A stretch of 58,673 nt of DNA from CAZWRK01 sp964635875 (lineage in GTDB: Bacteria; Pseudomonadota; Gammaproteobacteria; Burkholderiales; Aquaspirillaceae). The stretch lies in the NCBI GenBank assembly GCA_964635875.1, contig CAZWRK010000008.1, positions 1-58,673 on the forward strand, written 5' to 3'. Below the pieces are notes generated by a model, which was not told the DNA's origin, ran no database searches, and worked only from the letters and a program-made list of their open reading frames with translations. Below, piece by piece: positions 16,273 through 24,937 of this stretch; the first letter of the stretch is position 1, and each line of letters starts with the position of its first letter. The position numbers and the translations under genes were made by a program.

Positions 16273-17661
16273 TTACAACCGCCCTAACTCTCGGGCGAAT
16301 TGATCGATACACTTTTTGGCCAAGCGAACAAACTCTTCCGCTTCGCTCCGCGTCATGACCAGCGGCGGGGCCGAAATCATACTGTCCCCCGTGGCGCGCA
16401 TCACTAAATTATTTTCAAAGCAGATGTCGCGGCATCGTAGAGCCAATTCCCCGCCATTCTCAAAACGCTTACGACTGGCCTTATCTTCGACCAAGGTCAA
16501 AGCAAAGAAGAAGCCAAGCGTACGCACGTCATCCACGAGTGGATGATCCTGAAACGCCTCATGCCACAGCTGATGTGCGTACGGCATCACGTCTTCACGC
16601 ATCCGTTCAATCACACGCTCACGCTGCAAGATCCGAATATTTTCCGCCGCTACCGCTGCCGCCACGGGGTGACCCGAATAGGTAAAGCCGTGATTAAAAT
16701 CGCCTTCTTTCAAGACCTGAGCGACTTGGTCGTGTACCAAAACGCCGCCGATCGGCAGATAACCCGACGACAAGCCTTTGGCAATCGTCATCAAGTGCGG
16801 GCGAATACCGTAATACTGGCTACCAAACCAATGCCCAGTTCGGCCAAAACCGCAAATCACCTCGTCCGCAATCAACAAAATGCCGTACTGATCGCAAATG
16901 CGTTGAATTTCTGGCCAGTATGTCGATGGCGGAATAATGATCCCACCTGCGCCTTGTACCGGCTCGCCAATAAAGGCCGCGACATTCTCGACGCCCAGCT
17001 CAAGAATTTTCTTCTCAAGCTCGCGCGCGGCTTTAATGCCGTACTCTTCGGGCGTTAAATCGCCGCCATTGGCATACCAATACGGCTGCTCAATATGGAC
17101 AATATCCGGAATCGGTAAGCCGCCTTGTTCGTGCATATACCCCATGCCGCTCAGCGAGCCGCCGCCCATGGTCGAGCCATGATACCCATTGATGCGGGAA
17201 ATAAGGGTTTTCTTATTCGGTTGACCGAGGCTCGCCCAATAATGGCGCACCATCCGAATCACCGTGTCGTTCCCTTCCGAGCCGGAATTGGTATAAAACA
17301 CATGATTAAAACCTTCAGGCGCAATCTCGGATAACAGCTGCGACAGCTCGGCCACCGGCGGATGCGTGGTTTTAAAGAAGGTATTGTAAAACGGCAACTC
17401 CAACATTTGCCGATATGCCACTTCGGCCAGCTCTTTGCGGCCATAGCCCAGATTGACGCACCACAAACCCGACATCCCATCCAGCAATTTATTGCCTTCG
17501 GAATCCCACAGATAAATGCCCTCACCCTTCACAATCACCCGACTGCCTTTTTGATTCAGGCCATTCATGTCGGAGAAAGGGTGCAAGTGGTGAGAAGCAT
17601 CCATGCGCTGCCATGCTTCGGTGTTGTGATTTACAGTGTGTGTAGGTGTCGCAGTATTCAT
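16273..17661 (-). CDS. spuC: Putrescine/polyamine-pyruvate aminotransferase
   Basis: Class III PLP aminotransferase of 462 residues that moves the terminal amino group of putrescine (or gamma-glutamylputrescine) to pyruvate, giving an aminoaldehyde and L-alanine. Landmarks: LDGMSGLWCVNLGYGR near the N-terminus, YTNSGSEGNDT phosphate site, ADEVICGFGRTG, and the PLP lysine in TIAKGLSSGY. The pattern fits SpuC of Pseudomonas better than GABA transaminase. It sits between puuA and potF in the same direction. An AAGGAAATAGG ribosome site precedes the ATG. No PuuB oxidase is present in the window, so SpuC may supply the step that PuuB performs in E. coli. Confidence 0.9.
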   Translation of the reverse strand: MNTATPTHTVNHNTEAWQRMDASHHLHPFSDMNGLNQKGSRVIVKGEGIYLWDSEGNKLLDGMSGLWCVNLGYGRKELAEVAYRQMLELPFYNTFFKTTHPPVAELSQLLSEIAPEGFNHVFYTNSGSEGNDTVIRMVRHYWASLGQPNKKTLISRINGYHGSTMGGGSLSGMGYMHEQGGLPIPDIVHIEQPYWYANGGDLTPEEYGIKAARELEKKILELGVENVAAFIGEPVQGAGGIIIPPSTYWPEIQRICDQYGILLIADEVICGFGRTGHWFGSQYYGIRPHLMTIAKGLSSGYLPIGGVLVHDQVAQVLKEGDFNHGFTYSGHPVAAAVAAENIRILQRERVIERMREDVMPYAHQLWHEAFQDHPLVDDVRTLGFFFALTLVEDKASRKRFENGGELALRCRDICFENNLVMRATGDSMISAPPLVMTRSEAEEFVRLAKKCIDQFARELGRL

Positions 17662-17729
17662 CCTATTTCCTTTCTACAGCAGGAGGGGCCGACCCCGCTC
17701 CCGCGCATCACAGCCAACCCGCGATCAGA

Positions 17730-19058
17730 TCAAACGTGCAGCAGCAAATGCCGTCGTTCCCACGGGCTAATCACCTTGGCATATTCGATATATTCTTCTT
17801 CTTTCACCGCGCAATACGCATTCACAAATCGCTCGCCCAAAATCGAAGCAATCGGAGAGCAAGCCCGCAACACCGGGATCGCATCATCCAAGCCACGCGG
17901 GAACGCAAACGGGAATCCGTAGGCATCGCCTTCGAGCGGCGCTGACGGTTGTTGCTTCTCAACAATCCCCAGCCATGCCGCCGCTAAAGTCGCGGCAATC
18001 GCCAAGTACGGGTTGCAATCCACACCGGGCAAGCGGTTTTCAATCCGGCGCGCCGCAGGCCCCGAATGCGGAACCCGAATCCCGCAGGTCCGGTTGTCGT
18101 ACCCCCACTGCACATTGATTGGCGCGGCGGTATAACGCACCAAGCGCCGGTAGCTGTTCACAAACGGGGCGAAAATCGCAATGATTTCAGGGAAGTACTT
18201 CTGCATCCCACCAATCGCATGCAAGAACTCTTCACTTGGGCTGCCATCCAAGTTCGAGAATACGTTTTGGCCGGTTTGCTTATCGACCACGCTCATATGC
18301 AAATGCATTGCCGAACCGGGTTCGTTTTCCATCGGTTTGGCCATAAAGGTGGCGTACATATTGTGGCGAATCGCCGCCTCACGCACGGTACGCTTAAACA
18401 AGAACACCTGATCCGCCAACTCCAGCGGATTACCATGCAAGAAGTTAATTTCCATCTGACACGCCCCGACCTCATGAATCAGGGTATCAATCGCCAGATT
18501 TTGCGCTTCGCAATAATCGTAAATATCTTCAAACAGCGGATCGAACTCGTTCACCGCATCAATCGAATAGGCGGCGCGGCCAGTTTCGGGGCGACCGGTG
18601 CGGCCAATTGGCGGCTGCAACGGTAAGTCAGGATCGCGATTCACATCGACGATATAAAACTCCATTTCGGGTGCAATCACCGGCTCCCAACCGCGCTCTT
18701 CGTACAACTTGAGCACGCGCCGCAACACATGACGCGGCGATAAATCGACCGGCGTGCCATCAAATTTGTAGCAATCATGGATCACCTGTGCGACCGGGTC
18801 TTTCGCCCACGGCACAAAGCGAATCGTATTGGGATCAGGGATCAGCACCATATCGGGATCAGTCGCGGGCGTGATATTCGAGGCATATTCCCCCGTCACC
18901 GTTTGCACCAGCACAATCTCTGGCAGGCGCATCCCTTCTTCCTCGCTGAACTTCTCACGCGGGACAATTTTTCCACGCGCAATACCCGTAAAATCAGGAA
19001 TCACACATTCAACTTCGGTAATACGATTTTCTCGCAGCCATTCGCTTAATACACTCAT
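17730..19058 (-). CDS. puuA: Gamma-glutamylputrescine synthetase (glutamine synthetase family)
   Basis: Ligates glutamate to putrescine with ATP, opening the Puu degradation route. The protein has 442 residues, shorter than true glutamine synthetase. Motifs include EMEFYIVD, HEVGACQMEINF, GSAMHLHMSV and the ATP/glutamate-site region NSYRRLVRYTAAPINVQWG followed by DNRTCGIRVP. The Tyr adenylylation loop of GlnA is not evident. It follows puuD closely (31 bases) and precedes spuC, so the three appear co-transcribed. SpuB/SpuI of Pseudomonas are the same family; the exact substrate is inferred from context. Confidence 0.92.
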   Translation of the reverse strand: MSVLSEWLRENRITEVECVIPDFTGIARGKIVPREKFSEEEGMRLPEIVLVQTVTGEYASNITPATDPDMVLIPDPNTIRFVPWAKDPVAQVIHDCYKFDGTPVDLSPRHVLRRVLKLYEERGWEPVIAPEMEFYIVDVNRDPDLPLQPPIGRTGRPETGRAAYSIDAVNEFDPLFEDIYDYCEAQNLAIDTLIHEVGACQMEINFLHGNPLELADQVFLFKRTVREAAIRHNMYATFMAKPMENEPGSAMHLHMSVVDKQTGQNVFSNLDGSPSEEFLHAIGGMQKYFPEIIAIFAPFVNSYRRLVRYTAAPINVQWGYDNRTCGIRVPHSGPAARRIENRLPGVDCNPYLAIAATLAAAWLGIVEKQQPSAPLEGDAYGFPFAFPRGLDDAIPVLRACSPIASILGERFVNAYCAVKEEEYIEYAKVISPWERRHLLLHV

Positions 19059-19089
19059 GGATGCCTCCTTGTTGTGATGCTAAATTGCA

Positions 19090-19857
19090 TTAAATACGTG
19101 CCAATTGTCGCGTTCGGCACGCTTCACCAAAATACGAAAACAGCGTTTGAGACAGGCGGTTGTGCTGAAATTGCCATTCGGGATGCCATTGCACCGCCAT
19201 CGCAAAGGCTTTCGAATCCCGCACCCGAAACGCCTCGACTAAACCATCGGGCGCGTGGGCTTCGGCCACCAAACTCGGCGCTAAAACCTTCACACCTTGA
19301 CCATGCAAAGAATTCACTTCGGCTTGCGCCTCGCCGTACCGCGCACCCAGCTCGCTGTCGGCGGTAAAAGTAATCGCGTGGGCGATGCGACCATACATCT
19401 CCTCAAAACTGCCCCCTTGATCGCGGTGGTCTAACATCCCCGCTTGTTCATGCACCTTTTGATGCAGGCTGCCGCCCAGTGCGACATTCATTTCTTGGAA
19501 ACCACGACAAATCCCCAGCATCGGCACACCGGCCTCTAACGCGGCATGAATCAAGGGCAGGGTCGTCGCGTCGCGCGCGGCATCGTTAAAGTCGTCTTCG
19601 ATCGGCGTTGCACCGTAATGTTGTGGCTCAATATTGGACGGGCTGCCTGTGAGCAAAATGCCATCGGCTAACGCCAAAGCTTGTTCGAGCGGCAAAGCGT
19701 CGCCGAGTGCGGGCAACAGCAGCGGCAAGCCACCGATGCCTTCTAACACCGCTTGCACATACTTTTCGCCGACAAGGTGAAAAAACTGGCTTTCTTTGAG
19801 CCACCACCGACAACACGGCACCAAAATTCGAGGTAACTGTTTCGAGGTTTGCGTCAT
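19090..19857 (-). CDS. puuD: Gamma-glutamyl-GABA hydrolase
   Basis: Class I amidotransferase-fold hydrolase of 255 residues that releases GABA and glutamate from gamma-glutamyl-GABA. The nucleophile Cys lies in MLGICRGFQEMN and the catalytic His/Glu in VQWHPEWQ. SPSNIEPQHYG is also typical of PuuD. The ATG at 19857 is preceded by GGGAG; an upstream frame extension is ignored. It is the first gene of the minus-strand catabolic set. The ald terminator lies just upstream, so a separate promoter must serve it. Confidence 0.93.
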   Translation of the reverse strand: MTQTSKQLPRILVPCCRWWLKESQFFHLVGEKYVQAVLEGIGGLPLLLPALGDALPLEQALALADGILLTGSPSNIEPQHYGATPIEDDFNDAARDATTLPLIHAALEAGVPMLGICRGFQEMNVALGGSLHQKVHEQAGMLDHRDQGGSFEEMYGRIAHAITFTADSELGARYGEAQAEVNSLHGQGVKVLAPSLVAEAHAPDGLVEAFRVRDSKAFAMAVQWHPEWQFQHNRLSQTLFSYFGEACRTRQLARI

Positions 19858-19886
19858 GTCCGACACTCCCACCGGCTAATTCAAGC

Positions 19887-19912
19887 AAAAAAATAGCGCC
19901 GCAATGGGCGCT
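19887..19912 (-). terminator. Intrinsic terminator of ald
   Basis: Minus-strand AGCGCC pairs with GGCGCT and is followed by a run of seven T. The stem touches the ald stop codon. It separates ald transcription from puuD. Confidence 0.8.
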
Positions 19913-21027
19913 TACGCTAGGCAACTCTTCACGGTTTCACATGGGTAACCGTGCGCCATTGCGACAGCGGGATACGCCACTTTTCCGTGGCACACATTGA
20001 GACCGGCTTGCAAATTTAGATCGGCGCGCATGGCCTCTTTCCAGCCTTTGGCGGCCAACGTTTGCACAAAGGGCAAGGTCGCATGTGACAAGGCTTGTGT
20101 CGCTGTACGTGCGACTGCGCCGGGCATATTCGCCACGCAGTAATGCACGACACCATCCACCACAAAAGTCGGGTCTTGGTGGGTGGTCGGATGTGAGCTT
20201 TCAAAACAGCCGCCTTGATCAATCGCGACATCGACCAGCACCGCACCCGGTTTCATCAACTTCAACATTTGACGCGTGACCAACTTTGGCGCAGCGCTGC
20301 CCGGAATGAGCACCGCACCAATCACCAAATCCGCCCGCACCAACTCGTCTTCAATCGCTTCTTGCGTGGCATAGCGGGTGGCAAATTTCGAGCTGAAATG
20401 CTGGTCAAGCTCACGCAACCGCGCGACCGAAACATCTAGCAAAGTGACGCGTGCGCCCAAGCCACTGGCCATCCGCGCAGCGTTCACTCCGACCACACCG
20501 CCACCAAGAATCAGCACCCGCGCAGGCATCACCCCCGGCACGCCCGACAGCAAAATGCCTTCGCCGCCTTGGCTCAGTTCAAGACAACGCGCACCGGCCT
20601 GAATCGCCATCCGCCCCGCCACTTCGGACATCGGCGCAAGCAAGGGCAATCCGCCACGGCTGTCAGTGACGGTTTCATAAGCAATCGCTACGCAACCAGA
20701 ATCGACAAGGCGCTTGGTCAGGTCAGCATTTGGAGCAAGGTGTAGGTAGGTAAAGAGGATTTGGCCATCACGAAGGCGATCACACTCTTCGGGTTGCGGC
20801 TCTTTGACTTTTACGATCATCTCCGCGCTGGCGAAAATGTCGGCAGGATCATCGGCGATGCGTGCGCCAGCGGCAATGTAGTGTTGGTCAGCAAAACCAA
20901 TTGCAGCGCCAGCATGGCGCTCAACGAGCACATCATGGCCATTTCGGACCAATTCTTTGACGGCTGCAGGGGTCAAGCCAACGCGATATTCGTGATTCTT
21001 GATTTCTTTGGGGACACCAATTTGCAT
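19912..21027 (-). CDS. ald: Alanine dehydrogenase
   Basis: NAD-dependent reversible deamination of L-alanine to pyruvate and ammonia, 371 residues. The N-terminus MQIGVPKEIKNHEYRVGLTP, VKVKEPQ, and TYLHLAPN are diagnostic, and the Rossmann segment LILGGGVVGVNAARMASGLGA follows. Catalytic Lys and His are in the expected N-terminal segments. It is next to a pyruvate-dependent polyamine aminotransferase, so it could regenerate pyruvate from the alanine made by SpuC. It has its own terminator and shares the intergenic control region with puuR. Confidence 0.95.
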   Translation of the reverse strand: MQIGVPKEIKNHEYRVGLTPAAVKELVRNGHDVLVERHAGAAIGFADQHYIAAGARIADDPADIFASAEMIVKVKEPQPEECDRLRDGQILFTYLHLAPNADLTKRLVDSGCVAIAYETVTDSRGGLPLLAPMSEVAGRMAIQAGARCLELSQGGEGILLSGVPGVMPARVLILGGGVVGVNAARMASGLGARVTLLDVSVARLRELDQHFSSKFATRYATQEAIEDELVRADLVIGAVLIPGSAAPKLVTRQMLKLMKPGAVLVDVAIDQGGCFESSHPTTHQDPTFVVDGVVHYCVANMPGAVARTATQALSHATLPFVQTLAAKGWKEAMRADLNLQAGLNVCHGKVAYPAVAMAHGYPCETVKSCLA

Positions 21028-21082
21028 GATGCTTTCTCCTTAACGAACAAGCCACTCTGAAATTCAGTCTATCCATGTTAAA

Positions 21083-21269
21083 AATAATTGACAAGCACCT
21101 ATAAAGAAATTTTACTTGGCAAAGATTTAACCCCTAACCGTGCACCAAAAAAATGCTGCAAGGCAACAAAAATGAGCATTACAACAGAGAGTTAAGTGCG
21201 GAACGATGAAACGCCATGCCTCATCGAGGGTTTTTAGCGATACGCAGGCATGTTTTTTCGTCAATTATT
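21083..21269. promoter_or_regulatory. Candidate PuuR operators in the ald-puuR intergenic region
   Basis: The ten-base sequence AATAATTGAC occurs at 21083-21092 on the plus strand, and its exact inverse GTCAATTATT occurs at 21260-21269. One copy lies near the divergent ald start and the other just upstream of puuR. Both sit in A/T-rich sequence, and the motif loosely resembles the A/T-rich asymmetric PuuR site of E. coli as I recall it. Operator function is inference. Confidence 0.45.
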
Positions 21270-21296
21270 ATAGACAATCCTATAAGGATGCCTGAT

Positions 21297-21848
21297 ATGG
21301 ACATTGGAATACGCCTCAAAATGGTGCGTGAGCGTTATGGTCTTTCGCAGCGTGAACTCGCCAAAAAAGCAGGCGTGACAAACTCCACCATCTCTCTGAT
21401 TGAACAAAACAGGGTCAGCCCCTCAGTGAGTTCGCTGAAAAAACTTCTTGAAAGTATCCCGATGTCACTCGGTGAGTTCTTCACGTTTGACGAAGAACCC
21501 GAGGAGACACCCCGCTATATTTATCGTCCACAGCATCAACCCGACCTCGGCCAAAATGGCCTGCGCCTTCTTTTGATTGGCGTCGGCATTCAAGAGCGCA
21601 GCATGCGCATGCTGCGCGAGCTCTATGCCCCCGGCGCGGATACCGGCCCCGAATTAATTCAGCATGAATTGGGCGAAGAATGCGGTTTTGTGGTGCGCGG
21701 CACCATTGAACTGACCATTGATGGCGAGGCGCATGTGTTGCATGCAGGCGACGGTTATTACTTCCCCAGCACCTTGCCACATCGCTTTCGAAACCTCGGC
21801 GCAGATGAAGCAGAAATCATCAGCGCCAATACCCCCGCCAACTTTTAA
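21297..21848 (+). CDS. puuR: HTH-cupin regulator of putrescine catabolism
   Basis: Transcriptional repressor of 183 residues (E. coli PuuR has 185). An N-terminal XRE helix-turn-helix (LSQRELAKKAGVTNSTISLIEQ) is followed by a linker with FFTFDEE. A C-terminal cupin (ELGEECGFVVRGTIELTIDGE, ... GDGYYFPSTLPHRFRN) presumably senses putrescine. The ATG at 21297 is preferred because TAAGGA lies eight bases upstream; the ATG at 21288 is too close to that site. The downstream aldehyde dehydrogenase starts 37 bases later, so the two form an operon. Confidence 0.92.
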   Translation: MDIGIRLKMVRERYGLSQRELAKKAGVTNSTISLIEQNRVSPSVSSLKKLLESIPMSLGEFFTFDEEPEETPRYIYRPQHQPDLGQNGLRLLLIGVGIQERSMRMLRELYAPGADTGPELIQHELGEECGFVVRGTIELTIDGEAHVLHAGDGYYFPSTLPHRFRNLGADEAEIISANTPANF

Positions 21849-21885
21849 TGCCATTTTTGACCTGACCCACGAAGGAAAACCCACG

Positions 21886-23367
21886 ATGTCGACACTCACT
21901 TATACCGATTGGCAGCAACGGGCCGCTGCACTTCAGATTGAAGGGCGGGCGTTTATTCAGGGTGTGTACCAAACCACGTCCGAGACTTTTGACACGATCA
22001 ATCCGGCAACGCGACAAACGTTGGCGACCATCTCGAGCTGTGGGCATGCCGAAGTAGAAACCGCCGTTCATGCCGCACGCGCGGCGTTCGAGTCAGGCAC
22101 GTGGGCAGAGTTAGCACCGGTCGAGCGAAAAACCCGCCTGCTCGCTTTTGCCGAAGCGATTCGCCAAGACGCCGAAACATTAGCGCTGCTGGAGTGCCTC
22201 GACACCGGCAAACCGATTAGTGATGCGTTGGCGGTGGATGTCGCAGGCAGCGCGTATTGCGTGCAATGGTTTGCGGAGGCCATCGACAAAATCGGCGGTG
22301 AAGTCGCCCCGCTGGCCCCAAATTTACATGGCACCGTGACGCGTGAGGCGATCGGGGTGGTCGCAGCCATCGTGCCGTGGAATTTCCCGCTGCTCATGGC
22401 GAGCTGGAAATTTGCACCGGCCTTGGCGGCAGGCAATTCGGTGATTTTGAAGCCGTCCGAAAAATCACCGCTGACAGCGATTCGTCTAGGTGCACTCGCC
22501 AATCAAGCGGGGATTCCTGCGGGCGTCTTCCAAGTTTTGCCCGGCGCGGGCGAAGTGGGACGCTTGCTTGCAGAGCATGGCGATATTGATTGCGTGGCCT
22601 TTACCGGCTCGACAGCCGTCGGCAAGAAAATTATGGGCTACGCCGCGCAATCGAATTTGAAGCGTACGTGGCTCGAACTTGGCGGCAAGTCCCCGAATAT
22701 TGTTTTTGCGGATTGTCCAGATATCAAAACCGCTGCCCGCGCTGCGGCCGGCGGGATTTTCTTCAATCAAGGGGAAATGTGCTCGGCAGGCTCTCGGGTC
22801 TTGGTCGAGGCCTCGATTTTTGATGAATTTATGGTGGCGTTTAAGCAGGCCGCGCAGCGCTATCAAGTGGGTGACCCGCTTGATCCAGCGACCCGCATGG
22901 GTGCGATTGTGGATCAGCTGCAATATCAACGGGTCTTGGAATATATCGCTGACGGCAAAGCGCACGACACCTTGTTACTTGGCGGCGATGCACAGCGAAT
23001 GGAGAGCGGCTATTTTATCGAGCCTACGGCCTTTTTATGCCAACCTGATAGCCGCTTGGCTCGCGAAGAGATTTTCGGGCCAGTTTGCGCAGTGATTGCA
23101 TTCCAAGACGAGGCCGAAGCGCTCTCGATCGCAAACAACAGTGACTATGGTTTGGCCGCCGCACTGTGGACGCGTGATGTGAGTCGGGCGCACCGTTTGA
23201 GCCGTCGTCTGCGCGCGGGAACGGTGTGGATTAATTGCTACGACGAAGGTGGCGATCAAAACTTGCCGTTTGGCGGGTATAAGCAATCGGGCAACGGTCG
23301 GGACAAATCGCTTCATGCCCTCGAAAAATACACTGAGCTGAAGTCAACGCTCCTGAAATTGTACTAA
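21886..23367 (+). CDS. puuC: Gamma-glutamyl-gamma-aminobutyraldehyde dehydrogenase
   Basis: NAD(P)-dependent aldehyde dehydrogenase of 493 residues that oxidises the aminoaldehyde from putrescine breakdown. ALDH landmarks are PWNFPLLMASWK, FTGSTAVGKKI, the catalytic Glu in LELGGKSPNIVF and the nucleophile in GEMCSAGSR. EEIFGPV and the C-terminal PFGGYKQSGNGRD complete the match to PuuC. GAAGGA precedes the ATG at 21886; the frame extends upstream but only into the puuR gene. It acts between SpuC and PuuD in this cluster's route. Confidence 0.93.
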   Translation: MSTLTYTDWQQRAAALQIEGRAFIQGVYQTTSETFDTINPATRQTLATISSCGHAEVETAVHAARAAFESGTWAELAPVERKTRLLAFAEAIRQDAETLALLECLDTGKPISDALAVDVAGSAYCVQWFAEAIDKIGGEVAPLAPNLHGTVTREAIGVVAAIVPWNFPLLMASWKFAPALAAGNSVILKPSEKSPLTAIRLGALANQAGIPAGVFQVLPGAGEVGRLLAEHGDIDCVAFTGSTAVGKKIMGYAAQSNLKRTWLELGGKSPNIVFADCPDIKTAARAAAGGIFFNQGEMCSAGSRVLVEASIFDEFMVAFKQAAQRYQVGDPLDPATRMGAIVDQLQYQRVLEYIADGKAHDTLLLGGDAQRMESGYFIEPTAFLCQPDSRLAREEIFGPVCAVIAFQDEAEALSIANNSDYGLAAALWTRDVSRAHRLSRRLRAGTVWINCYDEGGDQNLPFGGYKQSGNGRDKSLHALEKYTELKSTLLKLY

Positions 23368-23374
23368 GCTTACG

Positions 23375-23413
23375 CACCGTTCTTTTGGGTGGTGATCACA
23401 TAAGAGAACGGTG
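23375..23413 (+). terminator. Probable terminator after puuC
   Basis: CACCGTTCT and AGAACGGTG form a nine-base stem eight bases after the puuC stop. Only a short T-containing tail (TTATT) follows, so strength is uncertain. Confidence 0.55.
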
Positions 23414-23688
23414 TTATTCAAACACAATAAAGTGTGTCTGATTTGTTAAACAAATGCCAAAAAGAAACACAAACAACAAATAAATTCATTTAGGATGACA
23501 AAAAATTACATTTGGCCCATTATATTGATAACGATACTTTTTATTTGAAAAAAGCTGCGGCAACGAATTCCCTGAGCATAGAATGAAGTGCGTGCTTGTT
23601 TTGCAGTACCCCTTGCATAAAAGTATTCAATAATCCCTTTATCGCTAAAACGAATTACACCCGTTTGATCACATGAGTTCGACTCGAT
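23414..23688. other. Intergenic region upstream of the EAL-HDOD gene
   Basis: A/T-rich sequence of about 275 bases with no convincing coding frame. It must hold the promoter of the gene at 23689. I see no clear promoter boxes and no strong dyad. A weak 91-codon minus-strand frame lacks family features and was rejected. Confidence 0.4.
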
Positions 23689-24903
23689 ATGAACCAACCA
23701 GAACTTTTCCTCGGCCGCCAGCCCATTGTTGATCGTGACAGCCAGCTTGTTGCTTACGAGCTGCTCTTTCGTTCCGGCCAAGGCAACTACGCCAGCATCT
23801 TTGACGACGTTGCCGCGACAGCAACGGTGATTCGGTATGCATTTGTCGAGCTTGGCCTACCAAACGTGCTGGGTGAGCATCGCGGATTCATTAACGTCTC
23901 AGCAGAATTGCTGATGAGCGAATTGCTCGAGCTGCTCCCCGCCAAGCAATTTGTGATTGAACTGCTTGAAACGATTGAGATTACGCCCGAAGTGGTAGCG
24001 CGCTGCAAAGAACTCTCTGAGCAAGGCTACACGCTGGCAATGGATGACTGCATCACCATCGACGATACCCATCGCGCCTTGCTGCCGTACATTAATATTG
24101 TGAAAGTCGATCTACTGGGCACACCCGAAAACGAGCTACCCAAGCTGGTTGCGGCTCTGCGACAGTTTCCGGTGACATTGCTCGCCGAAAAAGTAGACAG
24201 CGACGCACAATATCGCAAATGTCTAGCCCTCGGCTTTCAGCTGTTCCAAGGTTACTTTTTTGCCAAACCGACGATCATGTCGGGCAAAAATACCAACTCC
24301 GCCAACGAAGCGGGGTTGTTGCGCTTATTGGGCTTAATCGCCCGTGATGCCGAAGTCGAACAAATCGAAAACGTCTTCAAACAAGCGCCGAACCTCACCG
24401 TCAACCTTCTCAAACTCGTCAACTCGGTTGCGGCCGGCTCACCGCGCACCATCAGCTCTGTGCGCGATGCCATCTTTGTCTTAGGACGGGGCAAACTAAA
24501 ACGCTGGGTGCAGCTGCTGGTCTTCTCTGAGCAAAACCAGCATGGTCGAAACAACGGCATCTCGCCGTTGGTCGAACTCGCAGCCACACGGGGACGGATG
24601 ATGGAGCTGCTCGCCATCAAACGCCATCCGGGCCAGTCGGATCTTCCGGAAAAAGCCTTTATGACCGGTATGCTGTCATTGCTGGATGTTTTGTTTGGAC
24701 GCCCACTTCCCGAATTAATCGAGGCGCTTGGTCTATCCGAAGAGGTCGCCGATGCGGTGATTTCACATCAAGGCACACTCGGAGCGTTGCTTGAACAAGT
24801 CGTGAGCACCGAGCAAGCCAATTCGCGCGTAGACACCGAACTACAACTGTCGGCGATGCGCTGGGTGCAAGGCTTGCACCGAGAAGTACAGTCCGAAAGC
24901 TAA
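23689..24903 (+). CDS. EAL-HDOD signalling protein (YuxH family)
   Basis: A 404-residue cytoplasmic protein. An N-terminal EAL-like domain (residues 1-200) bears the YuxH-type signature LGRQPIVDRDSQLVAYELLFR. A C-terminal HDOD domain follows (about 205-395: LLRLLGLI, LLKLVNSVAAG, ISSVRDAIFVLGRGKLKRW). In the EAL domain the canonical DDFGTG loop is changed to DDCITI and EKVE to EKVD, so c-di-GMP hydrolysis is doubtful and a scaffold or c-di-GMP-sensing role is more likely. The adjacent pilT-pilU genes are convergent, so a link to twitching is only positional. The start is the only reasonable ATG; its ribosome site is weak. Confidence 0.88.
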   Translation: MNQPELFLGRQPIVDRDSQLVAYELLFRSGQGNYASIFDDVAATATVIRYAFVELGLPNVLGEHRGFINVSAELLMSELLELLPAKQFVIELLETIEITPEVVARCKELSEQGYTLAMDDCITIDDTHRALLPYINIVKVDLLGTPENELPKLVAALRQFPVTLLAEKVDSDAQYRKCLALGFQLFQGYFFAKPTIMSGKNTNSANEAGLLRLLGLIARDAEVEQIENVFKQAPNLTVNLLKLVNSVAAGSPRTISSVRDAIFVLGRGKLKRWVQLLVFSEQNQHGRNNGISPLVELAATRGRMMELLAIKRHPGQSDLPEKAFMTGMLSLLDVLFGRPLPELIEALGLSEEVADAVISHQGTLGALLEQVVSTEQANSRVDTELQLSAMRWVQGLHREVQSES

Positions 24904-24908
24904 TCCTC

Positions 24909-24937
24909 AAGCCCGCCTTCATCGGCGGGCTTTTTTT
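24909..24937. terminator. Terminator shared by the EAL-HDOD gene and pilU
   Basis: AAGCCCGCC pairs with GGCGGGCTT, followed by T7 on the plus strand. The distal part touches the pilU stop region. Confidence 0.85.

Noticed and set aside
23506..23781. 91-codon minus-strand frame upstream of the EAL-HDOD gene
   Set aside because: It runs into the coding region of that gene, has no family features and no ribosome site.
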